Shown here piece by piece: positions 29,189 through 37,730 of a stretch of 64,000 bases of DNA. The position numbers and the translations under genes were made by a program. The notes beneath the pieces were generated by a model. That model had not been told where the DNA came from and did not search any database. It saw only the letters and a program-made list of their open reading frames with translations. The stretch lies in assembly GCF_002209355.2 (NCBI RefSeq), contig NZ_CP106855.1:1798001-1862000 (forward strand), read 5' to 3'. The stretch is from Bdellovibrio sp. SKB1291214 (lineage in GTDB: Bacteria > Bdellovibrionota > Bdellovibrionia > Bdellovibrionales > Bdellovibrionaceae). Every line of letters begins with the position of its first letter. The first letter of the stretch is position 1.

Positions 29189-30948
29189 TGAAAAAGATAT
29201 TAATCATCCTTGTGGGACTCTTCGTTTTAAGTTCACTGGAAGCTCAAGCCGATATTCTTTTTTTAGATCTGAATGGAAATCCTAAGGAAATTGAAGCCGC
29301 GAAGGCAGCAGCCTCGAAGCGGGGTGAACAAGTTATCGTTATACCTGAAGTAACTAAAGAGCTAGCGACAAAGCAGGCGGAACTTTTGGCAAAGACACAA
29401 AAGGCCAATGAAGACTATCTTCGCAAAGGTTGTTCCAGCGGAAATGCGAATTCGGCTGCATGCTCGGGCGTCAGTAAAGCGCTGAACGATGCCATGGCCA
29501 ATGAGAATGAGTTCCGTCAAAAAAATCAGCTTAATCCGGAAACTTTAGACAAAGCGCTGAGAGGTCTCAAGAGCCAAGGCGTGAACCTTTCTTCGTTGGT
29601 CGTTTCTGGGCATGACGGAAACGGACATTTTGGTGGAACTTTTGGTGATCTTACCGATAAAAATTTGGCAGAGGCTTTTCAGAAAAATGCGCCGCTTGGG
29701 GATAGCATTCGCTCTCTGGCGCTGTGGGGTTGTTACACCGCGAATTTAAGCAGTCTTAGTCTGTATTGGAAAAAAGCATTTCCGCAGGTCGAGGTTGTCG
29801 TTGGTTTTGATAAAAAAGGCCCATTGGGAAACAGTCCGGCGAACTGGGCACTACTTAAAGATTTTCTTTCCAAAGAAAAAGATCTGGCCCAAATCAAAGA
29901 TCAAAACGAACTTCAAAAGGCTTTTAAGAAGCTCGAAGGAGTTCGCATCACCGATGCCGCAATCTGTGTTGGAAATAACTTTTCGAATAAATTTGCGACG
30001 ATGGATGTCGCAAATATTCAATCAATGTGTGAAGGCGCATTTCTGAAAGATGCCAAAATCTATACGTGCTATCTGAATGCAGAAAAAGGATGCGAAAATC
30101 CCCCTGCCAATACATCTAGCAGTGATCTTAGACGTTTCTATGAACAGCTTCAGGATTATGCTCATTGCAAAGAAGTCTTGCCTCCGGAGCAACAAGTTGG
30201 AATGCCTTCGGCAGACACGATGATTCGCCTCATCCATTTTGCGGATGTTAAAAAGAATTTCGTGCAGAATTTTTCTCAGCAAATTGGGGAGTATAACAAG
30301 CTCTTGGATAAAGTCGGGGCTCCGAAAAACCTGCAGTGGGGAGACATCTTAAAAATGTCCCGGGCAGAGATTTTGGAAAAACTAAAAGCCACAGATACTT
30401 ACTTTGATAACAAAGGCACTGGTGACTCCGCTTTGAATCCCGAGTTTATGGCTCTTAAAAACTTTGTACGATTGGGAGTACAGCCGATTCTTGGTGATTT
30501 AAACGTACCATTCACGTGGGTTGAAAAGGGTGCGGGGCCCGGCGAAGGCATGAAGAATGGTATGGCCACGGCGTCCGAGGCAAATGTGATCCGTCTTCGT
30601 AAGGATTATGAAAATGAGCGTGCCAGTCGTCTGATGAATCAGAAAATTGATGAAGTTCTTAAAACCAATAGTGCTACTAAATCACAGATGGATGCGATCA
30701 CAATTAGAGAACAAGAAATACAAAAGCAAATGGAAGCGGGTGTAAATTTCCGAGATATCATGGGGCCTGCGCAAAAGATTGATGAAGATAAGCTTAAGCT
30801 TCGTCAGAATAACTGGCAGGCCATCTCTGGAGAGCTAGAACAGTATAAGCGACAGCTTAAATCATCTGAGTATGCAAGCGCCGAGGGGCAAAAGATCTTT
30901 AACTCAAGGCTTGATGAGTTGATGGCCTCCTATAATAAGACAAAATAA
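29188..30948 (+). CDS. Large exported protein with caspase-like His/Cys motifs
   Basis: A 586-aa protein with signal peptide (LIILVGLFVLSSLEAQA). Residues 130-215 read like a clan CD (caspase/gingipain-type) core: a hydrophobic strand ending in SLVVSGHDGNG (His 142) and a later strand SLALWGCYTAN (Cys 182), each placed as in the family's H-G and C motifs. The C-terminal part (about 450-586) is a long charged coiled coil. Further cysteines (82, 92 and a set around 265-310) suggest disulfides. The ATG at 29,188 overlaps the previous stop. Protease function is a hypothesis from motif pattern only. Confidence 0.7.
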   Translation: MKKILIILVGLFVLSSLEAQADILFLDLNGNPKEIEAAKAAASKRGEQVIVIPEVTKELATKQAELLAKTQKANEDYLRKGCSSGNANSAACSGVSKALNDAMANENEFRQKNQLNPETLDKALRGLKSQGVNLSSLVVSGHDGNGHFGGTFGDLTDKNLAEAFQKNAPLGDSIRSLALWGCYTANLSSLSLYWKKAFPQVEVVVGFDKKGPLGNSPANWALLKDFLSKEKDLAQIKDQNELQKAFKKLEGVRITDAAICVGNNFSNKFATMDVANIQSMCEGAFLKDAKIYTCYLNAEKGCENPPANTSSSDLRRFYEQLQDYAHCKEVLPPEQQVGMPSADTMIRLIHFADVKKNFVQNFSQQIGEYNKLLDKVGAPKNLQWGDILKMSRAEILEKLKATDTYFDNKGTGDSALNPEFMALKNFVRLGVQPILGDLNVPFTWVEKGAGPGEGMKNGMATASEANVIRLRKDYENERASRLMNQKIDEVLKTNSATKSQMDAITIREQEIQKQMEAGVNFRDIMGPAQKIDEDKLKLRQNNWQAISGELEQYKRQLKSSEYASAEGQKIFNSRLDELMASYNKTK

Positions 30949-30978
30949 AAAAGGGAATCCACTTGGATTCCCTTTTTA
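30947..30978. terminator. Bidirectional terminator
   Basis: AAAAAGGGAATCC-ACTT-GGATTCCCTTTTT sits between the caspase-like gene (plus) and the PilZ gene (minus). Confidence 0.9.
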
Positions 30979-31000
30979 GTCTCATGTGTAAGAAAGATAT

Positions 31001-31402
31001 TTATTCAACTTCTTCAAGTTCGCCTGGAGCTGGTAGCAGATCCATCAGACATTCGCGCCAGTATTCTGGAGCATCTTCGCTATAATCAACAGCGATATGG
31101 AAACCTTTTTTGCCCAGCAGTTTTGTTCTTTTAATAACGCCGGAAATTTCCAAATTCATTTCATCTAGATGCATGAAGATTCTATCGCCAATCAAAACAT
31201 CCAGGGTCAAATTTTTTCTAAGTGCTGTGGGAATTAGATCTTCTCTTTTAACTAAAAGAAGCAAACCTGAGGAAGAAGCTTCCACGATTTCGCAGTTCTT
31301 TGCGATCTTCGCGAAATCATCTAATGAAGTCATATACGATACATGAATCGGAGAGACTTCTTTACGGGGAGCTATCCGTTTATTCGTTGCTGCGTTTCCC
31401 AT
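31001..31402 (-). CDS. PilZ-domain-like protein
   Basis: A 133-aa protein resembling a single PilZ domain, the usual cyclic di-GMP receptor. It has the early Arg-rich part NKRIAPRKEV, a later EASSSGLLLLVK where PilZ has D/NxSxxG, and a beta-barrel pattern of alternating hydrophobics. The second motif deviates (EASSSG), so nucleotide binding is not certain. Bdellovibrio-type predators carry many PilZ proteins used in motility and invasion control. It is monocistronic and convergent with the caspase-like gene. Confidence 0.7.
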   Translation of the reverse strand: MGNAATNKRIAPRKEVSPIHVSYMTSLDDFAKIAKNCEIVEASSSGLLLLVKREDLIPTALRKNLTLDVLIGDRIFMHLDEMNLEISGVIKRTKLLGKKGFHIAVDYSEDAPEYWRECLMDLLPAPGELEEVE

Positions 31403-31490
31403 TATTACCTACCTTGCTCTGATGGAACCTACACATGAGCTCCTGCGATAAGTGCAGGATATTAAACTCTTCGGCAAGACCGGACCAAAG

Positions 31491-32030
31491 TTAAAGGTTC
31501 ACGCAGTAAAAACCAAAACTAAATTTCTCTTGGTGGAAACAGACGCCCGCTCCCGCAGACGGGGCTTGGTATTCAGAGTATTCTTGCAGAGAGAACGTCT
31601 CATAGTGGGACGTGATTTTTTGCCAATCCCCTACAGAAAATTCAGAAAGCACCGACGGCTGGCTGAAGGGGCGAAGCGCTTTAAAACAAGCCTCTTTAGC
31701 CGTCCATAAGCTTGCAGCACTTGGGGCTGCCTCGTACTCGCCCGGCCTCGCCACTCGCTTGGCGATAGGCTCTGAAACGCGGTGAGTGTTCTCGACATCA
31801 ACGCCGACCGCATGGCTTGAGATCACCAAAATTCCCATACCTTGAGTGTGGGCAATACTGGATTGCAGGGGAGTGCTTGAATTTAAAATAATTTGATCAC
31901 GATGAGCATGAATCAGTTTTCTATGATCATTGTTGTTACTGCCCCATTCTGTATATGCATATACTTGCAAGTCGGGGCAGTTCAGATGTTTCCGCAAAGA
32001 CTCTAACTTGTGATTATCGATGATCAACAT
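31491..32030 (-). CDS. 4'-phosphopantetheinyl transferase superfamily protein
   Basis: A short (179 aa) PPTase that loads carrier proteins with the 4'-phosphopantetheine arm of coenzyme A. The magnesium-binding GVDVE and the WTAKEACFKAL block of the Sfp/AcpT families are intact. GAGGA precedes the ATG. It lies 21 nt downstream of nadA on the same strand and is likely in the same transcript. No polyketide or peptide synthetase is visible, so it may serve fatty acid ACP. Confidence 0.85.
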   Translation of the reverse strand: MLIIDNHKLESLRKHLNCPDLQVYAYTEWGSNNNDHRKLIHAHRDQIILNSSTPLQSSIAHTQGMGILVISSHAVGVDVENTHRVSEPIAKRVARPGEYEAAPSAASLWTAKEACFKALRPFSQPSVLSEFSVGDWQKITSHYETFSLQEYSEYQAPSAGAGVCFHQEKFSFGFYCVNL

Positions 32031-32051
32031 GTCAGAGTCCTCATTCAGAAA

Positions 32052-33017
32052 TTAAAGAGCGAACTCTTTCGGCCAAGTCACTGCTTTACCGCTGGTGATA
32101 TCCATCATGCGATCCAAGGAAACTTTTGCTTCTAAGCGCAATGATTCTGGCAGATTCATTTGCGGCTCTAAGGTTTCTAGGGCGCGTTTAATTTTTTCTA
32201 AATTATTCATCTTCATGTAGGGGCAGTCGTTGCACTGACAACCCTCATCCACTACAGGTGCTTGGATGAAAGTGGCATCAGGACGGCGCTTTTGCATTTG
32301 ATGGAATATCCCAGTCTCTGTGGCAACAATAAATTTCTTGTGCGGATTTGAAGATACAGAATCCAACAAGTGCTGAGTCGATCCAATCACGTTCGCATAA
32401 GCCAAAACAGAATCGTCACATTCAGGGTGTGCCAAGATTAAAGCATCTGGATGTTCTTTGATCAAAGCAGCCAAGCGGTTCGCATTGAACAGCACGTGCA
32501 CTTCGCAGGAGCCATTCCAGAATTCCATTTCGCGGCCCAATTTTTTAGACAACCAACGACCCAAGTGTTGATCCGGGCCGAACAAGATTTTGCGATCTTT
32601 AGGAATAGCGTTAACGATTTGCTGAGCATTGGAAGAAGTTATGATCACATCGGAGATGGATTTAACTTCGGCAGAGGAGTTGATGTAAGTCACCGCGATA
32701 CCATCGCGATGTTGTTGGCGCCACGCCAAGTACTTATCGTAAGGGGCACCTTTAACCAGCGAGCATGATGCTTCAAGTTCTGGAACCAAAACCGTTTTCG
32801 TGGGATTCATGATCTTAACTGATTCAGCCATGAACACGACACCTGCAAGCAGGATCACTTGCTCTTTTACTTCCTGGCCTTTTTTAGCCAAAAAGAAACT
32901 GTCGCCGACATAATCAGCCACGTCTTGAATGTCGCCATCTTCGTAGTAGTGAGCCAGAACGACAGCGTTCTTCTCTTTTTTCAGTCTTTGGATTTCCGCA
33001 GCAACATCATAGCTCAT
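32052..33017 (-). CDS. nadA: Quinolinate synthase
   Basis: A 321-aa NadA, a [4Fe-4S] enzyme that condenses iminoaspartate with dihydroxyacetone phosphate on the way to NAD. Conserved blocks include LAHYYEDGDIQDVADYVGDS, GPDQHLGRW and HPECDDSV. Cluster-ligand cysteines occur in EASCSLV, NGSCEVH and CQCNDCPY. The length is normal. nadB and nadC are not nearby; the PPTase follows. The start has a modest ribosome site (GAGGTTGTAATT). Confidence 0.96.
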   Translation of the reverse strand: MSYDVAAEIQRLKKEKNAVVLAHYYEDGDIQDVADYVGDSFFLAKKGQEVKEQVILLAGVVFMAESVKIMNPTKTVLVPELEASCSLVKGAPYDKYLAWRQQHRDGIAVTYINSSAEVKSISDVIITSSNAQQIVNAIPKDRKILFGPDQHLGRWLSKKLGREMEFWNGSCEVHVLFNANRLAALIKEHPDALILAHPECDDSVLAYANVIGSTQHLLDSVSSNPHKKFIVATETGIFHQMQKRRPDATFIQAPVVDEGCQCNDCPYMKMNNLEKIKRALETLEPQMNLPESLRLEAKVSLDRMMDITSGKAVTWPKEFAL

Positions 33018-33172
33018 AATTACAACCTCACGTCATTACTCGCGCTTTGAACGTTAATTATACGCTCAATAGGTGCGACATCCTATAGCACAGCCAACCT
33101 TAGGTCGTAAGAGGAAAATGAAAGCGAAATGAACTTGGTTTTGAAGAGAAAAAAGTCAGGAATCGCTCTGGT

Positions 33173-33766
33173 TTACAGAGTCGTTCCGCCTTTAAGAACG
33201 TTGATAATCGATTTAGAAGCCGTTTTTAACGACTCAAACACGCCACGGCCTTCAGAAGCACAACCTTCGATTTCAGGGGCATTGTAAGGGTTTAAAGCGC
33301 TTCTCATCTCAGCCAAAGACGCTACATTGGGAAGGTCGCGCTTATTGTACTGCATGATCAATGGGATTTCTTTGATGTCGTAACCTTGTTGTTCAAGGTT
33401 CGTCTCAAGATTGCGCAAAGATTCCAAGTTTTCGTCCATACGCTCGATCTGAGAGTCTGCAACGAAAATAACGCCGTCCAAACCTTTAAGGATCAGCTTG
33501 CGGGAAGCATCGTAAACAACTTGGCCCGGGACTGTGTAAAGGTGGAAACGAGTTTTGAAACCACGGATTTCCCCCACGTTCAGTGGAAGGAAGTCAAAAA
33601 ACAGGGTGCGCTCAATGTCCGTATTCAATGCCACGAGCTTGGATTTTTGATCCTCAGCCGTTTTTTGATAAACCCACTGAATATTTGTCGTTTTACCGCC
33701 CAATGAAGGACCGTAGTACACGACTTTGCAGTGAATCTCTTTGGCATTGTAGTTAATAAAGGACAT
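33173..33766 (-). CDS. mglA: MglA, Ras-like polarity GTPase
   Basis: A 197-aa small GTPase of the bacterial MglA group. The P-loop GPSLGGKT is at residues 19-26, switch-region features match MglA (FFDFLPL), and the base-specificity motif NKRD is in MQYNKRDLP. In Myxococcus MglA sets the leading pole for motility; in Bdellovibrio bacteriovorus MglA is tied to the invasive pole and prey entry. No mglB (the GAP) is next to it. Its ATG overlaps the recR stop by one base (TAATG), so it ends the dnaX-ybaB-recR operon. It has no separate promoter that I can see. Confidence 0.96.
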   Translation of the reverse strand: MSFINYNAKEIHCKVVYYGPSLGGKTTNIQWVYQKTAEDQKSKLVALNTDIERTLFFDFLPLNVGEIRGFKTRFHLYTVPGQVVYDASRKLILKGLDGVIFVADSQIERMDENLESLRNLETNLEQQGYDIKEIPLIMQYNKRDLPNVASLAEMRSALNPYNAPEIEGCASEGRGVFESLKTASKSIINVLKGGTTL

Positions 33767-34380
33767 TACAGCTCCACTCTATTTTGCAGGGCACGACCCA
33801 TAGTTCTATCATCTATGAAATCGATGTCGCTGCCAATAGGAACTCCATGGGCAATGCGAGAAAGTTTCAATCCTTTACCCTGCAACTGTTTAGCAAGGTA
33901 CAAAATCGTCGTATCGCCTTCAAGATCTGCGTCCAATGCAAGGATGATTTCCTTGATCACGGGGCCGTCACCGCGCAAACCTGCGTCCACTCGGTCGATC
34001 AATTCATGGATTTTGAGTTCTTTAGGTCCGATACCTTCCAGTGGAGAGATCGCACCATGCAAAACATGGTAACGGCCACGGAAAGCACCCGAAGATTCAA
34101 TGCGCATGATATCTGAAGGTTCTTCCACCACACAAAGAGCATCATCAGCACGGTGAACATCTTGGCAATAACGGCAAAGATCTGCATCCGTAAAGTTGAA
34201 GCAACGAGGGCAGTCGTGAACTTCCGCGCGCACACGAAGAAGTGCTTCACTCAAACGCTCGGGGAATTCATTCTCTGATTTAAGAATGAAATAGGCCAAA
34301 CGTTGAGCAGTCTTGGGCCCGATACCGGGCAGACGGCTCATTTCGTGGACTAATTTTTCAAGAGCGGTGATGTGAAGCAA
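33766..34380 (-). CDS. recR: Recombination mediator protein RecR
   Basis: A 204-aa RecR, which with RecO/RecF loads RecA at gaps. It has an N-terminal helix-hairpin-helix (MSRLPGIGPKTAQRLA), the C4 zinc finger CPRC...CRYC and the Toprim segment ILALDADLEGDTT. It follows the YbaB-type gene and precedes mglA, in the very common dnaX-ybaB-recR order. The last base is shared with the mglA start. Confidence 0.97.
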   Translation of the reverse strand: MLHITALEKLVHEMSRLPGIGPKTAQRLAYFILKSENEFPERLSEALLRVRAEVHDCPRCFNFTDADLCRYCQDVHRADDALCVVEEPSDIMRIESSGAFRGRYHVLHGAISPLEGIGPKELKIHELIDRVDAGLRGDGPVIKEIILALDADLEGDTTILYLAKQLQGKGLKLSRIAHGVPIGSDIDFIDDRTMGRALQNRVEL

Positions 34381-34400
34381 GGGTTTCTCCGATTATTTAA

Positions 34401-34724
34401 CTAGAACATCCCTGGGATGTTCATGCCGCCAGTGATCTTTTCCATTTCTTTGGAAGAAGTATCACGAGCTTTTTTAACTGCTTCGTTAGTTGCAGATACG
34501 ATCATGTCTTGAAGCATTTCAACATCGCCGTCTTTCATAACGTCAGCGCTGATTTTCAAAGAAGTGATCATGTGATCGCCGTTCACTTTAACAGTAACTG
34601 CGCCGCCGCCAGTGCTTGCTTCGTATTCAGCTTTAGCAAGTTCTTCTTGGGCTTTTTTCATTTTCATTTGCATTTGATTGGCTTGCTTCATCAAAGCTGC
34701 CATTCCGCCGCCAAGGCCTTTCAT
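34401..34724 (-). CDS. ybaB: YbaB/EbfC nucleoid-associated protein
   Basis: A 107-aa YbaB/EbfC protein that dimerises and binds DNA. It starts MKGLGGGMAALMKQANQMQ with the family's amphipathic helix (KKAQEELAKAEYE), followed by GGGAVTVKVNGD and the acidic helix. It lies between dnaX and recR, 9 and 20 nt from its neighbours, as in most bacteria. Confidence 0.96.
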   Translation of the reverse strand: MKGLGGGMAALMKQANQMQMKMKKAQEELAKAEYEASTGGGAVTVKVNGDHMITSLKISADVMKDGDVEMLQDMIVSATNEAVKKARDTSSKEMEKITGGMNIPGMF

Positions 34725-34733
34725 AGAATCCCC

Positions 34734-36524
34734 TTACTTTTTAGGCGCGTTGTCGCGCTTTAGTTCTACGATGGATTTGATTTTGCCCTGGAATGCATCC
34801 TGAGCAGCTTTCACCATCGGGTTTTCGGCAATCTTGTTGCGGATCTCATCTTCAGCCAGCTGCACTTTCTTTTGCTGCAGAGCCTGAGCGGATTCGCCGA
34901 CCTGATCACCCTTCATTAATACTTCAAAAGAATACCCAGCACCCCAGTACGAATCAATAAATCCTTGCACCTTTTTACGCACAGAAGTGTCAGCCATTTG
35001 GTCCTTTAGGAAGACCAATTTTGTCGGAACACCCAACGTTAAAAGTTTGCCCTCTTCCTTAACGAACAGAAGGTTTTCGATCTTTGCCGCAAACAAGGCG
35101 TCGTCTTGGCGCACTAACTCCACAAAATGGACCCAACGTTCTGTCGCATTTGCACCTGTCGCCATTTTTGGGGCTTCAGGTACTACCTCTGCAACGGTGG
35201 CAGGTGTCGGTGCGGGAGTCGCGGGTTTTGTTTCCGTAGTTTTTTTAGTGGGGCCGTCAAAGGCTGCCTTCATTTTTTCTAAACCTGATGGAACTTCAGG
35301 TACAGATTGAGATTCCTTCAGTCGCTCATGACCATGAACGGGAAGAGCTACTGGCGGAACATAGGGCCTGGTACCACCTGCGCTGTTAGAGGCTTGAGGA
35401 CCATTTGCCAAAAGAGTCTTTAGGTCAGCAAGCTTCGGCGCAGACGCCATGCGAAGCAAGATCACTTCAAGCACAATACGAGGATCTTGCGCACGAGGAA
35501 TATCGCTGCCGCCTTTTAATGCCATGTCGAAGAGCATGTGGATGTCTTCTTCAGACAAACGTTGCGACAAATCGTTCAACGCTTGCAGTTCCGTGTCTGG
35601 CATTTCCAGAATTTGGGCGGCTTGAGTTTCAGAGACTTTAACCAACAGAAGGTTGCGGATCATTTCCAACAAATCTTGAGAGAATAAATGCGGTTCGAAA
35701 CCCGCTGTGGAAATTTTCTCGATCACTTTCAGAATATTTTGAGAGCTGCGTTCCACCAAAGCCGTCAGTGTTTCAAACAACAAGGCGCGATCCGTAAGAC
35801 CCAAAATCTCCACCACGTTTTGACGAGTTAGGGGACCATTCGCAAAGGTAATTACTTGGTCCAACAAACTTTGTGAATCACGCATGGAACCATCACCCTG
35901 ACGAGCGATAACCCATAGAGCTTCCTCTTCCGCAGGTACGCCTTCTTGATCACAGATCAGCTTTAAGCGTTCAGTGATTTGGCGTGTGGTGATTCTGCGG
36001 AAATCAAAACGTTGGCAACGGGACAAAATCGTCTGTGGGATTTTGTGAACTTCGGTTGTTGCCATGATAAAGATCACGTGACCTGGCGGCTCTTCCAAAG
36101 TTTTTAGAAGGGCGTTGAAGGCACTTGTCGAAAGCATGTGAACTTCGTCGATGATATAAATTTTGTATTTACCGCTTGTAGGCATGAATGCCACGGTTTC
36201 GCGAAGCTCACGGATGGAATCCACACCGTTGTTTGAAGCTCCGTCGATTTCCATAACATCAACGCTAGAACCCGTAGCAATTTCACGGCAAGAATCACAC
36301 GTGTTGCACGGAACAAAATTCACCGCATTCGGGCAACGCAAAGCCTTTGCTAAGATACGAGCTGATGAAGTTTTACCAGTACCACGAGGACCTGTGAAAA
36401 GCAGTGCGTGAGGAAGACGGTTGTTCTTAAGCGCGTTCGCCAGAGTTTGGGTAATATGATTCTGTCCGACAACGTCAGTGAAAGATTGGGGACGCCATTT
36501 GCGCGCAATCACCTGATAAGACAA
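34734..36524 (-). CDS. dnaX: DNA polymerase III subunits gamma and tau
   Basis: A 596-aa clamp-loader ATPase. Walker A GPRGTGKTS is in the N-terminal AAA+ domain, the zinc module is C-x8-CNTCDSC, and Walker B is IIDEVHM with an SRC sensor (ILSRCQRF). A Pro/Ala-rich linker at 420-460 separates the tau-like C-terminal domain. I choose TTG 36,524 (SYQVIARKWRP follows) because GGAG is 6 nt upstream; going further upstream runs into the SRP RNA gene. It is the first protein gene of dnaX-ybaB-recR-mglA. I see no clear slippery heptamer. Confidence 0.95.
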   Translation of the reverse strand: MSYQVIARKWRPQSFTDVVGQNHITQTLANALKNNRLPHALLFTGPRGTGKTSSARILAKALRCPNAVNFVPCNTCDSCREIATGSSVDVMEIDGASNNGVDSIRELRETVAFMPTSGKYKIYIIDEVHMLSTSAFNALLKTLEEPPGHVIFIMATTEVHKIPQTILSRCQRFDFRRITTRQITERLKLICDQEGVPAEEEALWVIARQGDGSMRDSQSLLDQVITFANGPLTRQNVVEILGLTDRALLFETLTALVERSSQNILKVIEKISTAGFEPHLFSQDLLEMIRNLLLVKVSETQAAQILEMPDTELQALNDLSQRLSEEDIHMLFDMALKGGSDIPRAQDPRIVLEVILLRMASAPKLADLKTLLANGPQASNSAGGTRPYVPPVALPVHGHERLKESQSVPEVPSGLEKMKAAFDGPTKKTTETKPATPAPTPATVAEVVPEAPKMATGANATERWVHFVELVRQDDALFAAKIENLLFVKEEGKLLTLGVPTKLVFLKDQMADTSVRKKVQGFIDSYWGAGYSFEVLMKGDQVGESAQALQQKKVQLAEDEIRNKIAENPMVKAAQDAFQGKIKSIVELKRDNAPKK

Positions 36525-36556
36525 AACATTCTCCGAACTGCTTAAAACAAAAAAGT

Positions 36557-36652
36557 GGCCGAGCACCCCATATCACATAGTTCCTCGAGTGCCGTTGCTT
36601 CCTTCCGGACCTAGCGGAGTTCGTCAAGGGGGCTATTGTATGGGACCCGGCC
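36557..36652 (-). ncRNA. ffs: Signal recognition particle RNA (4.5S-type)
   Basis: Read on the minus strand, the universally conserved apical stem AGGTCCGGAAGGAAGCA is intact (symmetric and asymmetric loops of domain IV). The ends pair as GGCCGGG/CTCGGCC, giving a 96-nt single hairpin without an Alu domain. A T run (TTTTTTGTTTT) directly follows the 3' end, about 20 nt before the dnaX ribosome site. Location next to dnaX is as in many bacteria. Confidence 0.95.
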
Positions 36653-37002
36653 ATGGGCAGGTGTATCCTACTGGGGGTTGGGTTTCATTCGATAACTCGT
36701 CGTACCACAGAGGAAATTTTCGAAGGGGAAGGGCTCGCAATCGACCCGGGCTTCCTGCCCTTGCCGCTTCCCCTGCGGGGAGGGTCTTCCAGACCCCGCG
36801 GAGGTCGCTTTCGAGCCCTTCCCCTTCGAAAATTCCCTCTGTGGAAGAGTGCTTTCGCTTTAAACGATTCAGTTGGATTTGGGCCCATGGGAGATGTTGG
36901 ACTTTGACTGGTTGCGTTGTGTGGGGTGTGGGTGCAGGGGTGTTAAGACTTCTTTGTTTATTGGGGAGTGGTAGGATTCTTTTTAATTCGGAGGTCTTTT
37001 CT
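36653..37002. other. Intergenic region with the inverted repeat
   Basis: 350 bp between the SRP RNA and the 37,003 gene. An open frame covering it in all three plus frames is not supported by codon usage or ribosome sites. Apart from the inverted repeat and the promoter of ffs, I see nothing. Confidence 0.5.
36705..36844. repeat. Long imperfect inverted repeat, 33-bp arms
   Basis: Arms 36,705-36,737 and 36,812-36,844 match over 33 bp with one mismatch (ending CCACAGAGG...). The 74-bp centre is GC rich and contains smaller palindromes (CCCCTGCGGGG and GGGTCT-TCC-AGACCC). GC content is clearly above its surroundings. It has no credible protein; it may be a structured RNA, a MITE-like element or a strong transcription block behind ffs. 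Confidence 0.75.
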
Positions 37003-37371
37003 ATGAAAGTCGTTCTTGGTTTGTTTGTTACTTTGTTGGTTTCGATTTCTTTTGCTCAGTCTATCGGTGTGAAAGACATTCCGGCTGATGGGGATACTAC
37101 TATTTCTGTTAAGAAGGGGAACTCTGCTGATAATAAGTATGAGGTTACTTCGGGTGAGGATGATGTTGAGGGCGAGGAAGCGAACTTGATTAAAGAGGCT
37201 CGTGCCTCCTGGAAGAAGGCTTGTGCTGATTGGAAGAAAGAGTTGAAGGAGCTTAACAAAGATAACCAAGTTCTTTCGATGAACTGTGGCAAGATGGTTT
37301 GCTCTACGGAAGGTGTCGAAAGCACATGCCGCTCAAAAGCCACCTACAAACTTAAGATTCAAGTTAAATAA
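37003..37371 (+). CDS. Small exported Lys/Glu-rich protein
   Basis: A 122-aa protein with signal peptide (MKVVLGLFVTLLVSISFAQS). The middle is highly charged (ASWKKACADWKKELKELNKD) and the C-terminus has three more cysteines in SMNCGKMVCSTEGVESTC. It starts at ATG 37,003, where GGAGG lies 10 nt upstream; a longer frame from 36,589 is an artefact that runs through the inverted repeat. I do not recognise the family. Confidence 0.7.
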   Translation: MKVVLGLFVTLLVSISFAQSIGVKDIPADGDTTISVKKGNSADNKYEVTSGEDDVEGEEANLIKEARASWKKACADWKKELKELNKDNQVLSMNCGKMVCSTEGVESTCRSKATYKLKIQVK

Positions 37372-37393
37372 AGGTACGAATAAAGGTACGGAC

Positions 37394-37448
37394 TTACTTT
37401 GTCCAAGTATTAGAAATTAAGTCCCTACCTAGTTCGGTAAGGACTTAA
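37394..37448 (+). repeat. Dispersed palindromic repeat plus hairpin
   Basis: GGTACGGACTTACTTTGTCC at 37,394-37,413 is the reverse complement of the repeat at 102-121 with two changes. Next is a hairpin AAGTCC-CTACC...GGTA-AGGACTT. Confidence 0.5.
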
Positions 37449-37460
37449 TTTTTAGATTTT

Positions 37461-37490
37461 AACCAGATTGAATTCTCAATCTGGTTTTTT
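37461..37490. terminator. Bidirectional terminator
   Basis: AACCAGATTGA-ATTC-TCAATCTGGTT with T run; between two convergent small genes. Confidence 0.85.
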
Positions 37491-37715
37491 ATTTTTCGGT
37501 CTGAAGATATCCCAGAAGCTGGATTTTCCATTTGTGGGAGTTATGACTGGTGCTGGTGGCAGTTCATTGCTGTCGTTTTGAAATTCGTTGATGTATTCCT
37601 CAGCAGGGCCGTCGGGTGTGTGATTTTGATGAGGCCTAGAATCGCGTTTTGCTGCTTTGATAATTTGTTGAGGAATATCTCTTTTGATTTCCTGTCTGTG
37701 CTCGGAATTTTTCAT
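37476..37715 (-). CDS. Small hydrophilic protein of unknown function
   Basis: A 79-aa protein that is strongly charged and low in hydrophobics, with a proline-rich stretch (ELPPAPVITPT) and a Lys-rich end (FRPKNKKPD). Probably partly disordered. GGAG precedes the ATG. Its 3' end lies inside the terminator hairpin, so it may be terminated by it. It follows the 37,731 membrane gene by 15 nt. Not recognised. Confidence 0.5.
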   Translation of the reverse strand: MKNSEHRQEIKRDIPQQIIKAAKRDSRPHQNHTPDGPAEEYINEFQNDSNELPPAPVITPTNGKSSFWDIFRPKNKKPD

Positions 37716-37730
37716 CGGAGTCTCCTTTTA

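Noticed and set aside
36589-37002. Long open frame in plus orientation before the 37,003 gene
   Set aside because: It runs through the SRP RNA and the inverted repeat, has no ribosome site and gives a low-complexity translation. The real start at 37,003 has GGAGG and a signal peptide.
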